Below the pieces are notes generated by a model that did no database searches, had not been told where the DNA came from, and saw only the letters and a list, made by a program, of their open reading frames with translations. This document shows positions 30,655 to 40,176 of a stretch of DNA of 64,000 nt, piece by piece; within the stretch, counting starts at the first letter, position 1, and every line of letters starts with the position of its first letter. Source of the DNA: Enterobacter sp. kpr-6 (lineage in GTDB: Bacteria; Pseudomonadota; Gammaproteobacteria; Enterobacterales; Enterobacteriaceae); assembly GCF_900116015.1 (NCBI RefSeq), contig NZ_FOYH01000001.1:372001-436000 (forward strand). The letters are read 5' to 3'. A program made the position numbers and the translations under genes.

Positions 30655-30691
30655 TAAATCCATACTCACTGTCACATTTTAAGGAACACCC

Positions 30692-31354
30692 ATGGAACTC
30701 TATCTGGATACGTCAGACGTCGCGGCAGTCAAAAAACTGGCGCGTATTTTCCCGCTCGCAGGCGTAACCACCAACCCGAGCATTGTTGCTGCCGGGAAAA
30801 TCCCGCTGGAAGATCTGCTCCCCGCGTTGCAGGATGCACTGGGCGGCAAAGGGCGTCTGTTTGCCCAGGTGATGAGCACCACCGCAGAAGGGATGGTGAT
30901 GGATGCGCGTAAACTTCGCAGCATTATTGCGGATATCGTGGTGAAGGTGCCGGTCAGCGCCGAAGGGCTGGCAGCGATTAAATTGCTGAAAGCCGAAGGT
31001 ATTCCCACACTCGGCACCGCTGTGTATGGCGCAGGTCAGGGGTTGTTAAGCGCGCTGGCAGGCGCAGAATATGTTGCACCTTACGTTAACCGCGTGGATG
31101 CGCAGGGCGGGGACGGCATTCAGACAGTGTGCGATTTGCAGCAATTGTTAACGCTGCATGCGCCGGGGGCGAAAGTGCTGGCCGCGAGCTTTAAAACGCC
31201 GCGTCAGGCGCTGGACTGCCTGCTTGCGGGCTGTGAATCCATCACGCTGCCGCTGGATGTGGCTCAGCAATTTATCGCCGCTCCGGCTGTGGATGCAGCG
31301 ATTGCGAAGTTTGAGCAGGACTGGCAGGGAGCGTTTGGTACGCTGGCGCTGTAG
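30692..31354 (+). CDS. fsaA: Fructose-6-phosphate aldolase FsaA
   Basis: The 220-residue class I aldolase of the transaldolase-like family has the K-12 length. The Schiff-base Lys85 is in DIVVKVPVS, with VTTNPS near the N terminus. It cleaves fructose-6-phosphate in vitro to dihydroxyacetone and glyceraldehyde-3-phosphate. Its probable physiological role is cleavage of 1-deoxyfructose-6-phosphate made by PflF, giving hydroxyacetone and glyceraldehyde-3-phosphate. It is divergent from pflE-pflF with a shared FNR-like box. AAGGAACACCC precedes the ATG. Confidence 0.95.
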   Translation: MELYLDTSDVAAVKKLARIFPLAGVTTNPSIVAAGKIPLEDLLPALQDALGGKGRLFAQVMSTTAEGMVMDARKLRSIIADIVVKVPVSAEGLAAIKLLKAEGIPTLGTAVYGAGQGLLSALAGAEYVAPYVNRVDAQGGDGIQTVCDLQQLLTLHAPGAKVLAASFKTPRQALDCLLAGCESITLPLDVAQQFIAAPAVDAAIAKFEQDWQGAFGTLAL

Positions 31355-31359
31355 GTTTT

Positions 31360-31438
31360 ACCCTCACCCTAACCCTCTCCCTGAGGGAGAGGGGATTAAG
31401 ACCTCCCTCTCCCTCAGGGAGAGGGCCGGGGTGAGGGT
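31360..31438. repeat. Two-headed intergenic repeat, copy 3 (fsaA/moeB)
   Basis: The 79-base element runs in the opposite order to copies 1 and 2: the type B arm (ACCCTCACCCTAACC) first, then palindrome, a short spacer, palindrome, and the type A arm (GGCCGGGGTGAGGGT). It lies between the convergent fsaA and moeB genes, starting six bases after the fsaA stop. Confidence 0.87.
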
Positions 31439-31448
31439 GTTGTCACCG

Positions 31449-32204
31449 TCACCGCTCCCTGCATACCTCACACGCCGCATCGCGCATCAGCTTCATCTCC
31501 CTGAACTGGCAGGTCATCGCGTCGTACATCACGATTTTCCCGCTCGCGGGCGTGCCGTAGTGCGCCAGCAATTTAATCGCTTCCATCGCCTGTAGCGTGC
31601 CGATCACCCCGACCAGCGGGGCCATCACGCCGGCTTCCACACAGGTGAGGGCATTTTCCCCAAAAAGACGGCTCAGGCAGCGATAACACGGCTCGCCGGG
31701 CTGATACGTAAACACGCTGATCTGCCCCTCCATGCGGATCGCCGCCCCCGACACCAGCGGGATTTTAGCCAGATAACAGCCCGCGTTAAGCTGATTACGG
31801 ATAGCCACGTTATCGGTGCAGTCGAGCACCAGATCGTGGGCGGCGATCTGCTGGTTCAGCGCTTCGCCTTCGAGTTGTGCATTCAGAGTGGTGAAAGTGA
31901 CATGCGGATTAATACGCGCAAGCGCGGCGTGCGCCGATTCCACTTTCGGCTGCCCGAGGGTGGCATCGCTGTGCAGCGTCTGACGCTGAAGGTTGGAGAG
32001 CGACACGGTGTCAAAATCGAGTAGCGTCAGATGACCCACGCCCGCCGCCGCCAGATATTGTGCCGCCGCGCAGCCCAGTCCGCCGAGGCCGACGACCAGC
32101 ACGCGGGCCGCTTTAAGCCGCTCCTGCCCGTCGAAATCAAATCCGCGCAGCACGATTTGCCGGTTATAGCGCATCATCTCCGCATCAGTTAATTCGACCG
32201 CCAT
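31449..32204 (-). CDS. moeB: Molybdopterin-synthase adenylyltransferase MoeB
   Basis: The 251-residue E1-like enzyme activates the C terminus of MoaD by adenylation, ready for sulfur transfer in molybdenum cofactor synthesis. The nucleotide-binding GLGGLGCAA and the E1 motif DCTDNVAIRNQLN are present, and zinc-binding Cys pairs appear as CYRC and CEVC. The ATG at 32204 overlaps the moeA stop in TGATG, so translation is coupled; a GTG one codon earlier is unlikely. It is the second gene of moeA-moeB. Confidence 0.96.
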   Translation of the reverse strand: MAVELTDAEMMRYNRQIVLRGFDFDGQERLKAARVLVVGLGGLGCAAAQYLAAAGVGHLTLLDFDTVSLSNLQRQTLHSDATLGQPKVESAHAALARINPHVTFTTLNAQLEGEALNQQIAAHDLVLDCTDNVAIRNQLNAGCYLAKIPLVSGAAIRMEGQISVFTYQPGEPCYRCLSRLFGENALTCVEAGVMAPLVGVIGTLQAMEAIKLLAHYGTPASGKIVMYDAMTCQFREMKLMRDAACEVCRER

Positions 32205-33439
32205 CACAGCCCTCCAAACAGATGATTAAACGGCTCCACTTCGACCCATTCCCCGGCTTCCACCGTGCCGCGCTCGCGTTCAAGCACGATAAAACAGTTG
32301 CCCTGGCTGAATGAGCTAAAAATATGCGAGCCCTGATGCCCGGTGGTGCTGACGGTTAACTCGCCCTGGGCATCACGCGCGAGCAGGCCACGCTGGAAAT
32401 CAAGCCGCCCCGGTGATTTTTTCAGGCGGGTGGCGGCACGCACGCGCAAACGTGTCGGCAGGGCGGGCGTGGTTTTACCGCTGAGTTTGGCCAGCAGCGG
32501 CACGACCAGTTGATAAAAGGTCACCGCCGCCGACACCGGGTTACCCGGCAGCCCGCAGAACCAGCTTTCTGACAGTTTGCCAAAGGCGAAAGGTTTGCCG
32601 GGCTTGATCGCCAGCTTCCAGAAGCCGATTTCGCCCAGTTCATCAAGAATAGTTTTAGTGTAATCCGCCTCGCCCACCGACACGCCACCGGAACTTATCA
32701 CCACATCCGCCTCGCGATTCGCGCGGATAAACGCCTCGCGCAGCAGGTCGGGATTGTCCGGGATAATGCCGAGATTAATGACTTCACAGCCGAGCTGTTC
32801 CAGCATCACCTGCACCGCCAGCCGGTTGGTATCGTAAATTTGCCCCTCACTGAGCGGCTGACCGGGGAGTTGCAGTTCATCGCCGGTGGAAAACAGCGCC
32901 ACGCGGATCTTACGCACCACATTGACTTCCGCGATGCCAAGCGACGCGATCACCGGAATTTCTGCCACCGTCAGCGTCTGGCCTGCGGCAAAAACGCTGG
33001 CCCCAAGACGAATATCTTCACCCAGACGGCGAATATTTTGCCCGGCGCGCACGGACTGAGTAAAGCGCACGCCCGTGTCGGTTTGCTCGGTCTCTTCCTG
33101 CATCACCACCGCGTCGCACCCGGCAGGCACTGGCGCACCGGTCATGATGCGCACGCAGGTATGCGCAGGCCATGCGTCGTTAAACGGCTGCCCGGCGAAG
33201 GCTTTTCCCGCCAACGGCAGCGGTTCACCTGAAGCCAGATCGGCCAGGCGCACGGCATAGCCGTCCATCGCAGAGTTATCAAAACCCGGCACGTTCATTG
33301 GCGAGACGATGTCGCCCGCCGTCACGCGCCCAAAACTTGCAGCCAGCGGCAGCGTTTCATGTTCATTCAGCGGCGTGATTTGCGCCAGCATCCGGTTAAG
33401 GGCGGTATCGAGAGGAATAAGGCCAGCGTTAAAATCCAT
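32204..33439 (-). CDS. moeA: Molybdopterin molybdenumtransferase MoeA
   Basis: The 411-residue enzyme inserts molybdate into adenylated molybdopterin to finish molybdenum cofactor. The length equals K-12 MoeA, and the conserved [24 protein letters not shown] and GLPGNPVSA motifs are visible across its four domains. The start at 33439 follows CAGGAGTGTAATC; an extension to 33475 is not supported. It is the first gene of the moeA-moeB operon and divergent from iaaA. The pathway supports anaerobic respiratory molybdoenzymes. Confidence 0.96.
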   Translation of the reverse strand: MDFNAGLIPLDTALNRMLAQITPLNEHETLPLAASFGRVTAGDIVSPMNVPGFDNSAMDGYAVRLADLASGEPLPLAGKAFAGQPFNDAWPAHTCVRIMTGAPVPAGCDAVVMQEETEQTDTGVRFTQSVRAGQNIRRLGEDIRLGASVFAAGQTLTVAEIPVIASLGIAEVNVVRKIRVALFSTGDELQLPGQPLSEGQIYDTNRLAVQVMLEQLGCEVINLGIIPDNPDLLREAFIRANREADVVISSGGVSVGEADYTKTILDELGEIGFWKLAIKPGKPFAFGKLSESWFCGLPGNPVSAAVTFYQLVVPLLAKLSGKTTPALPTRLRVRAATRLKKSPGRLDFQRGLLARDAQGELTVSTTGHQGSHIFSSFSQGNCFIVLERERGTVEAGEWVEVEPFNHLFGGL

Positions 33440-33640
33440 GATTACACTCCTGCGCACTGCCTCCGGGGGAAGCATCGGAAACGGGCATTATGGCAGAAAA
33501 GCCCCGTGGAATGTATGACCCTTCAGGAGAGGTAAGTTATAAGGTTTCTTTACATCACTGATTCGTCTTTCTATATTCAAAATTCTTCTGATGTAGCGGC
33601 GTTGATAATGATATCTATAGAAAAAGCCGCTGAGTGAGCA

Positions 33641-34588
33641 ATGAAAATGAACAAAGCTGTCATCGCGATACACGGCGGAGCGGGGGCGATTGCCCGCGCG
33701 AACTTAAGTCCTGAACAGGAAATGCGCTATATCGAGGCGCTGTCGTCGATCATTGAAGCAGGGCAGGCCATGCTTGAAGCGGGAGAAAGCGCGCTCGACG
33801 TGGTGACCGAAGCGGTGCGACAACTGGAAGAGTGCCCGCTGTTTAATGCCGGCATCGGCGCAGTTTTCACCCGCGACGGCACGCACGAACTGGACGCCTG
33901 CGTGATGGATGGCAACACATTACAGGCGGGCGCGGTGGCCGGCGTACGCCATCTGCGTAACCCGATCCTCGCCGCCCGGCTGGTAATGGCGCAAAGCCCG
34001 CACGTTTTGCTAATCGGCGAGGGAGCCGAGCAATTTGCCTTTGCGCACGGCATGGAAAAAGTCGCTCCGGATCTCTTCTCCACGCCCGAACGTTATGCGC
34101 AACTGATGCAGGCGCGGGAGGCGGGCGCAACCGTTCTGGATCACAGCGGCGCGCCGCTGGATGAAAGCAAAAAAATGGGTACCGTCGGTGCGGTGGCGCT
34201 GGATAAAGCCGGAAACCTGGCTGCCGCGACCTCCACCGGCGGCATGACGAACAAACTGCCGGGCCGGGTGGGTGACAGCCCGCTGGTCGGCGCGGGATGC
34301 TATGCCAATAACGCGAATGTGGCGGTTTCCTGCACCGGGACGGGGGAAGTCTTTATCCGCACCCTGGCGGCCTATGACATCGCCGCGCTGATGGAGTACG
34401 GAGGCTTAAGCCTCGCGGAAGCCTGCGAAGCAGTCGTAATGGACAAATTGCCCGCGCTGGGCGGTGAAGGCGGGCTGATCGCCGTGGATCGCGAAGGCAA
34501 CGTATCGTTGCCGTTTAACAGCGAAGGCATGTATCGCGGCTATGGTTACGTTAATGATGCGCCCAGCGTCGGTATTTATCGTGAGTGA
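33641..34588 (+). CDS. iaaA: Isoaspartyl peptidase / L-asparaginase, Ntn type
   Basis: The 315-residue precursor of an N-terminal nucleophile hydrolase splits itself between Gly180 and Thr181 ([11 protein letters not shown]), exposing the catalytic Thr. It hydrolyses isoaspartyl dipeptides and asparagine. Two ATGs (33641 and 33647) are possible starts; the second gives K-12 numbering (Thr179). It is slightly shorter at the C terminus than the K-12 protein. Its stop (34586-34588) overlaps the gsiA ribosome-binding site, tying peptide hydrolysis to glutathione import in one operon. Confidence 0.94.
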   Translation: MKMNKAVIAIHGGAGAIARANLSPEQEMRYIEALSSIIEAGQAMLEAGESALDVVTEAVRQLEECPLFNAGIGAVFTRDGTHELDACVMDGNTLQAGAVAGVRHLRNPILAARLVMAQSPHVLLIGEGAEQFAFAHGMEKVAPDLFSTPERYAQLMQAREAGATVLDHSGAPLDESKKMGTVGAVALDKAGNLAAATSTGGMTNKLPGRVGDSPLVGAGCYANNANVAVSCTGTGEVFIRTLAAYDIAALMEYGGLSLAEACEAVVMDKLPALGGEGGLIAVDREGNVSLPFNSEGMYRGYGYVNDAPSVGIYRE

Positions 34589-34598
34589 GGAGGAAGGG

Positions 34599-36470
34599 TT
34601 GTCGCAACCACACGAAACAGACACCAGCGAGGTGCTGCGGGTCAGTAACCTGAATATTGCCTTTCCGGGTGAGGAGCAGACCACGCAGGCGGTGCGCAAC
34701 CTGTCATTTACCCTTGATCGTGGTGAAACGCTGGCGATCGTCGGTGAATCGGGCTCAGGAAAATCGGTCACCGCGCTGGCGTTAATGCGTCTGCTGGAGC
34801 GGACCGGCAGTCTGGTCAGCAGCGATGAACTGATCCTGCAACGGCGTAATCGCCAGTTTGTCGATCTCAATGCGTTGACCCCATCGCAGATGCGCAGCGT
34901 GCGCGGCGCGGACATGGCGATGATTTTCCAGGAGCCGATGACCTCGCTCAATCCGGTGTTTACCATCGGCGAGCAAATTGCGGAGTCGATCCGCCTGCAT
35001 CAGAAACTGGGGCGTGAAGCCGCACTGGCGGAAGCCCGGCGAATGCTGGAGCAGGTACGCATCCCGGAAGCCGATGCCATTATGTCGCGCTTCCCGCACC
35101 AGCTTTCCGGCGGGATGCGCCAGCGGGTGATGATCGCCATGGCGCTGTCGTGCCGCCCGGCGGTGCTGATTGCCGATGAGCCCACTACTGCACTGGATGT
35201 GACAATCCAGGCGCAGATCCTGCAACTGATCCGCGTGCTGCAAAAAGAGATGGCGATGGGGGTGATTTTTATCACCCACGACATGGGCGTGGTGGCCGAC
35301 ATCGCCGACCGGGTGCTGGTGATGTATCAGGGCGAAGCGGTAGAAACCGGCCCGGTGGCGGAGATTTTTAGCGCGCCGCAACACCCTTATACCAAAGCGC
35401 TGCTGGCCGCCGTGCCACGGCTGGGTGCAATGAACGGCAGCGATCTGCCCCGCCGTTTTCCTCTGCCGACCTCCACCGATCCCGCGCGTTTTGAAGCGGA
35501 AGAGGAGCAGGATACGGTGGTTGACGGCGAGCCGGTGTTACAGGTGCGCGATCTGGTCACCCGTTTCCCGCTGCGAAGCGGAATTTTAAATCGCGTCACC
35601 CGCCAGGTGCATGCGGTGGAAGGGGTGAGTTTTGACCTGTGGCCGGGCGAAACCCTGTCGCTGGTAGGCGAATCCGGCTGCGGGAAATCGACCACCGGGC
35701 GCGCGCTGCTGCGTCTGGTCGCTACGCAGGGCGGCAGCATCACCTTTAACGGTAAGCGCATCGACCTGTTGCCCGACGGTCAGTTGCAGCCGCTGCGCCG
35801 TGATATTCAGTTTATTTTTCAGGACCCTTACGCCTCGCTCGATCCGCGTCAGACCGTCGGCTATTCGATTATGGAGCCGCTGCGGGTGCACGGCTTGCTG
35901 AACCTGGAAGAGTCCGAGCGGCGGGTGGCGTGGCTGCTTGAGCGCGTCGGCCTGAAGCCCGAACATGCCTGGCGCTACCCGCATGAGTTTTCCGGCGGTC
36001 AGCGCCAGCGGATCTGTATCGCCCGCGCGCTGGCGCTCAATCCCAAAGTGGTGATTGCCGATGAGTCGGTGTCGGCGCTTGACGTGTCGATCCGCGCGCA
36101 AATCATCAATCTGCTGCTCGATCTCCAGCGTGAAATGGGCATCAGCTATCTGTTTATTTCCCATGATATGGCGGTGGTGGAGCGCATCAGTCACCGCGTG
36201 GCGGTGATGTACATGGGGCAGATTGTCGAGATTGGCCCAAGACGCGCGGTATTCGAAAATCCGCAGCATCCTTACACGCGCAAACTGATGGCGGCGGTGC
36301 CGGTGGCCGATCCGGCGCATCGTCCGGCGCAGCGCGTGCTGCTGTCTGATGAGATGCCAAGCAATATTCGCAAACGCGGAGAAGCACCCGTCCGCGTCCA
36401 GTTACAGGAAGTGGGGCCGGGCCATCTGGCAGCACGCACGATGCCGGGCAGCACGCCTTCTTCATTCTAA
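34599..36470 (+). CDS. gsiA: Glutathione ABC importer ATPase GsiA (TTG start)
   Basis: The 623-residue double ATPase carries two full nucleotide-binding domains: GESGSGKSV with LSGGMRQR in the first, and GESGCGKST with FSGGQRQR in the second. It powers glutathione import by GsiBCD. I choose the TTG at 34599 because AGGAGG lies five bases before it and it gives exactly the K-12 length and alignment (NLNIAF at residue 17). An ATG at 34542 would overlap iaaA by 47 bases and has no good ribosome site. The C-terminal tail is divergent. Confidence 0.93.
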   Translation: MSQPHETDTSEVLRVSNLNIAFPGEEQTTQAVRNLSFTLDRGETLAIVGESGSGKSVTALALMRLLERTGSLVSSDELILQRRNRQFVDLNALTPSQMRSVRGADMAMIFQEPMTSLNPVFTIGEQIAESIRLHQKLGREAALAEARRMLEQVRIPEADAIMSRFPHQLSGGMRQRVMIAMALSCRPAVLIADEPTTALDVTIQAQILQLIRVLQKEMAMGVIFITHDMGVVADIADRVLVMYQGEAVETGPVAEIFSAPQHPYTKALLAAVPRLGAMNGSDLPRRFPLPTSTDPARFEAEEEQDTVVDGEPVLQVRDLVTRFPLRSGILNRVTRQVHAVEGVSFDLWPGETLSLVGESGCGKSTTGRALLRLVATQGGSITFNGKRIDLLPDGQLQPLRRDIQFIFQDPYASLDPRQTVGYSIMEPLRVHGLLNLEESERRVAWLLERVGLKPEHAWRYPHEFSGGQRQRICIARALALNPKVVIADESVSALDVSIRAQIINLLLDLQREMGISYLFISHDMAVVERISHRVAVMYMGQIVEIGPRRAVFENPQHPYTRKLMAAVPVADPAHRPAQRVLLSDEMPSNIRKRGEAPVRVQLQEVGPGHLAARTMPGSTPSSF

Positions 36471-36513
36471 TAACACAACATTAACAACGGGCAGGGAGCC
36501 TCAGGAGAATCAC

Positions 36514-38052
36514 ATGAGACAATTTGTTGCGCGTAACTGGCTGGTGGCGTTTGGCGTGGCTTCAGCGCTGTCTGCCACGCCTGCGTTTGCTGCCAAAGAC
36601 GTGGTGGTCGCCGTGGCGTCCAATTTCACGACCCTCGATCCGTACGATGCGAACGACACTCTGTCGCAGGCGGTGGCGAAATCCTTCTATCAGGGGCTGT
36701 TTGGCCTTGATAAAGACATGAAGCTGAAAAACGTGCTGGCAGAGAGTTACACCGTTTCCGACGACGGGCTGGTGTATACCCTCAAGCTGCGCACGGGCGT
36801 GAAGTTCCAGGATGGCACCGACTTTAACGCCGACGCGGTGAAGGCTAACCTCGATCGCGCCAGTAACAAAGAGAACGGCCTGAAGCGCTACAACCTGTAT
36901 AAAAACATCGACAAGACCGAAGCGGTCGATCCGACCACGGTTAAAATTACCCTTAAACAGCCGTTCTCGGCGTTTATCAATATTCTGGCCCACACGGCGA
37001 CGGCGATGATTTCACCGAAGGCGCTGGAGAAATACGGCAAAGAGATCGGTTTTCACCCGGTCGGCACCGGCCCGTATGAACTGGATACCTGGAATCAGAC
37101 CGATTTTGTGAAGGTGAAAAAGTACGCCGGGTACTGGCAAAAAGGGCTGCCGAAGCTTGATACCATCACCTGGCGTCCGGTGGTCGATAACAACACCCGC
37201 GCGGCGATGCTGCAAACCGGCGAGGCGCAGTTTGCCTTCCCAATCCCTTACGAGCAGGCGGCGGTGCTTGAGAAGAACAACGCGCTGGAACTGGTCGCCA
37301 GCCCGTCGATCATGCAGCGTTACATCAGCATGAACGTCACGCAAAAACCGTTCGATAACCCGAAAGTGCGCGAGGCGATCAACTACGCCATTAATCGTCA
37401 GGCGCTGGTGAAAGTGGCCTTTGCCGGGTATGCGACCCCTGCGACCGGCGTGGTACCGCCCGCGCTTGCCAACGCGCAGCAATATCAGCCGTGGCCTTAC
37501 GATCCGGCAAAAGCGCGCGAACTGCTAAAAGAAGCGGGCTTCCCGAACGGCTTTAGCACCACCTTGTGGTCATCACACAATCACAGCACCGCGCAGAAAG
37601 TGTTGCAGTTTACCCAGCAGCAACTGGCGCAGGTGGGTATTAAAGCGCAGGTCACGGCGATGGACGCCGGGCAGCGTGCCGCAGAAGTTGAAGGCAAAGG
37701 GCAAAAAGAGAGCGGTGTGAGAATGTTCTACACCGGCTGGTCCGCCTCGACGGGCGAAGCTGACTGGGCGCTGTCACCGCTGTTTGCCTCACAAAACTGG
37801 CCGCCAACGCTGTTTAACACCGCGTTTTACAGCAATCCGCAGGTGGATAAAGATCTGAGCGAGGCGCTGAAAACCACCGATGCTGACCAGAAAGCGAAGC
37901 TGTATAAATCCGCGCAGGATACGATCTGGAAAGAGGCCCCATGGGTGCCGCTGGTGGTGGAAAAACTGGTGTCGGCCCATAACAAGAAACTGACCGGGTT
38001 TTACATTATGCCGGATACGGGCTTTAGTTTTGATGACGCGGATTTGAAATAG
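36514..38052 (+). CDS. gsiB: Periplasmic glutathione-binding protein GsiB
   Basis: The 512-residue SBP family 5 protein has a signal peptide of about 26 residues ending AFAAK and binds glutathione for the GsiACD importer. The length equals K-12 GsiB. GGAGAATCAC precedes the ATG, 43 bases after gsiA; longer in-frame readings from 36349 run back into gsiA and are rejected. A 157-base repeat cluster separates it from gsiC, where K-12 has only a short gap. Confidence 0.95.
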   Translation: MRQFVARNWLVAFGVASALSATPAFAAKDVVVAVASNFTTLDPYDANDTLSQAVAKSFYQGLFGLDKDMKLKNVLAESYTVSDDGLVYTLKLRTGVKFQDGTDFNADAVKANLDRASNKENGLKRYNLYKNIDKTEAVDPTTVKITLKQPFSAFINILAHTATAMISPKALEKYGKEIGFHPVGTGPYELDTWNQTDFVKVKKYAGYWQKGLPKLDTITWRPVVDNNTRAAMLQTGEAQFAFPIPYEQAAVLEKNNALELVASPSIMQRYISMNVTQKPFDNPKVREAINYAINRQALVKVAFAGYATPATGVVPPALANAQQYQPWPYDPAKARELLKEAGFPNGFSTTLWSSHNHSTAQKVLQFTQQQLAQVGIKAQVTAMDAGQRAAEVEGKGQKESGVRMFYTGWSASTGEADWALSPLFASQNWPPTLFNTAFYSNPQVDKDLSEALKTTDADQKAKLYKSAQDTIWKEAPWVPLVVEKLVSAHNKKLTGFYIMPDTGFSFDDADLK

Positions 38053-38063
38053 CTGATGTGTTT

Positions 38064-38220
38064 ACCCCTCACCCTAACCCTCTCCCCAAAGGAGAGGGGA
38101 CCGATCGAGCGCGGACTCAGGTATTGGGCACGGCCCGCCTTTCCCCCTCTCCCTGAGGGAGAGGGCGGGGTGAGGGTTGGCGTTCTCCCTCTCCCTGAGG
38201 GAGAGGGCCGGGGTGAGGGT
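38064..38220. repeat. Three-armed intergenic repeat, copy 4 (gsiB/gsiC)
   Basis: A type B arm (CCCCTCACCCTAACC) is followed by two type A arms (CGGGGTGAGGGT at 38166-38177, GGCCGGGGTGAGGGT at 38206-38220), each with a CCCTCTCC palindrome. The spacer between the first two arms contains GATCGAGCGCGG, shared with copy 1 in the other orientation. It is the only copy inside an operon and lies between two codirectional genes. Confidence 0.87.
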
Positions 38221-38250
38221 AAAAAAATGACATCAGAATCAGGGTAGAAC

Positions 38251-39171
38251 ATGCTTAATTATTTTCTAAAACGCCTGCTGGGTCTTATCCCGACGCTGCT
38301 TATCGTGGCGGTGCTGGTGTTTTTATTTGTCCACATGCTGCCAGGCGATCCGGCGCGGTTGATTGCCGGGCCGGAGGCGGATTCTCAGGTCGTGGCGCTG
38401 GTGCGTCAGCAACTGGGTCTCGATCAGCCACTGCATGTGCAGTTCTGGCACTACATCACCAGTGTATTGCAGGGAGATTTTGGTCACTCGCTGGTATCCC
38501 GGCGTCCGGTGGCGGAGGAGATCGCCAGCCGCTTTATGCCGACGCTCTGGCTGACGCTTTCCAGCATGGTATGGGCGATGCTGTTTGGCCTCGCGGCGGG
38601 GATTGCCGCCGCCGTCTGGCGTAACCGCTGGCCGGACCGAATCGGCATGGCGCTGGCGGTGACCGGGATTTCGTTTCCGGCCTTCGCCCTCGGTATGCTG
38701 CTGATGCAGGTCTTTTCCGTCGAACTGGGCTGGCTGCCCACCGTCGGAGCCGATAGCTGGCGGCACTATATTCTGCCTTCCATCACCCTTGGGGCCGCCG
38801 TTGCCGCGGTGATGGCGCGTTTTACCCGCGCCTCGTTCGTGGAAGTGCTGAGTGAAGACTATATGCGCACGGCCCGCGCCAAAGGGGTCAGCGAAAAGTG
38901 GATTATCCTTAAGCACGGCCTGCGCAACGCCCTGATCCCGGTCATTACCATGATGGGGCTCCAGTTCGGCTTTTTGCTCGGTGGTTCGATTGTGGTGGAA
39001 AAAGTCTTCAACTGGCCGGGCCTTGGGCGTCTGCTGGTGGACTCGGTCGAAATGCGCGATTACCCGGTGATTCAGGCAGAAGTTTTGCTCTTTTCGCTGG
39101 AGTTTATTCTTATCAATTTAATGGTGGATATGCTCTACGCCGCCATTAACCCGGCTATCAGGTACAAGTAA
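38251..39171 (+). CDS. gsiC: Glutathione ABC importer permease GsiC
   Basis: The 306-residue inner-membrane permease has six predicted membrane segments and the DppB/OppB layout, with the coupling loop [21 protein letters not shown]. Its length matches K-12 GsiC. It pairs with GsiD, which starts two bases after its stop. The ribosome-binding site (AGGG, ten bases upstream) is modest, and the preceding repeat cluster could lower expression relative to GsiB, which would suit the higher need for the binding protein. Confidence 0.95.
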   Translation: MLNYFLKRLLGLIPTLLIVAVLVFLFVHMLPGDPARLIAGPEADSQVVALVRQQLGLDQPLHVQFWHYITSVLQGDFGHSLVSRRPVAEEIASRFMPTLWLTLSSMVWAMLFGLAAGIAAAVWRNRWPDRIGMALAVTGISFPAFALGMLLMQVFSVELGWLPTVGADSWRHYILPSITLGAAVAAVMARFTRASFVEVLSEDYMRTARAKGVSEKWIILKHGLRNALIPVITMMGLQFGFLLGGSIVVEKVFNWPGLGRLLVDSVEMRDYPVIQAEVLLFSLEFILINLMVDMLYAAINPAIRYK

Positions 39172-39173
39172 GG

Positions 39174-40085
39174 ATGCGACTTTTAAACTGGCGTCGTCAG
39201 GCGGTATTAAACGCCATGCCCGGTATTAAACCGGATCATGTCCGCACGCCATGGCACGAATTCTGGCGGCGTTTTCGTCGTCAGCCGGTGGCGATGACGG
39301 CGGGACTCTTTGTGCTGCTGTTGATCCTGCTGGCGGTCATTGCCCCGTGGATCGCCCCGTTTGATGCGGAAAACTATTTTGATTACGACCGGCTTAATGA
39401 AGGCCCGTCGATGATGCACTGGTTTGGCGTGGATTCGTTAGGCCGCGATATCTTCAGCCGCGTGCTGGTGGGCGCACAAATTTCGCTGGCGGCAGGGGTG
39501 GGCGCGGTGATTATTGGCGCGGCCATCGGTACCGTGCTTGGGCTACTGGCGGGCTATTACGAAGGCTGGTGGGACCGGATCATCATGCGTATCTGCGATG
39601 TGCTTTTCGCCTTCCCCGGCATTTTGCTGGCGATTGCGGTGGTGGCGGTGATGGGCAGCGGGATGGCGAATGTGATCATCGCGGTGGCGGTGTTTTCTAT
39701 TCCGGCGTTTGCCCGCCTGGTGCGCGGGAATACGCTGGTGCTGAAACAGCAGACCTTTATTGAGTCGGCGCGCAGCATTGGCGCAAGCGATGCGACGATC
39801 CTGTTTCATCACATTCTGCCCGGCACGATTTCGTCGATTGTGGTCTATTTCACGATGCGTATTGGCACGTCGATTATCTCAGCGGCGAGCCTGTCGTTTT
39901 TAGGTCTGGGCGCACAGCCCCCGACGCCGGAGTGGGGCGCAATGCTCAACGAGGCGCGGGCGGATATGGTGATGTCCCCGCACGTGGCGCTGTTCCCGGC
40001 GCTGGCGATTTTCCTCACCGTACTGGCATTTAACTTGCTGGGGGATGGGTTAAGGGATGCGCTGGATCCGAAGATAAAGGGGTGA
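39174..40085 (+). CDS. gsiD: Glutathione ABC importer permease GsiD
   Basis: The 303-residue permease of the DppC/OppC family has about six membrane segments, an N-terminal OppC_N region, and the coupling loop [21 protein letters not shown]. Its length equals K-12 GsiD. It is the last gene of iaaA-gsiABCD, followed by repeat copy 5. In K-12 it is followed by the cyclic-di-GMP genes yliE and yliF; those are missing here and rimO converges directly. Confidence 0.95.
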   Translation: MRLLNWRRQAVLNAMPGIKPDHVRTPWHEFWRRFRRQPVAMTAGLFVLLLILLAVIAPWIAPFDAENYFDYDRLNEGPSMMHWFGVDSLGRDIFSRVLVGAQISLAAGVGAVIIGAAIGTVLGLLAGYYEGWWDRIIMRICDVLFAFPGILLAIAVVAVMGSGMANVIIAVAVFSIPAFARLVRGNTLVLKQQTFIESARSIGASDATILFHHILPGTISSIVVYFTMRIGTSIISAASLSFLGLGAQPPTPEWGAMLNEARADMVMSPHVALFPALAIFLTVLAFNLLGDGLRDALDPKIKG

Positions 40086-40093
40086 GTTTTTTT

Positions 40094-40171
40094 ACCCTCA
40101 CCCTAACCCTCTCCCTGAGGGAGAGGGGACAAAACCTCCCTCTCCCCTGGGGAGAGGGTCGGGGTGAGGGG
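40094..40171. repeat. Two-headed intergenic repeat, copy 5 (gsiD/rimO)
   Basis: The 78-base pair has a type B arm (ACCCTCACCCTAACC) with palindrome, short spacer, then a diverged palindrome (CTCCCCTGGGGAG) and a type A arm (GTCGGGGTGAGGG). It lies between the convergent gsiD and rimO, at the place where K-12 has yliE and yliF. Confidence 0.86.
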
Positions 40172-40176
40172 AAAAC

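Noticed and set aside
33603-33625. GATAATGATATC stretch upstream of iaaA as a Fur box
   Set aside because: Only one half-site fits; the other half has about four mismatches, and the operon has no link to iron.
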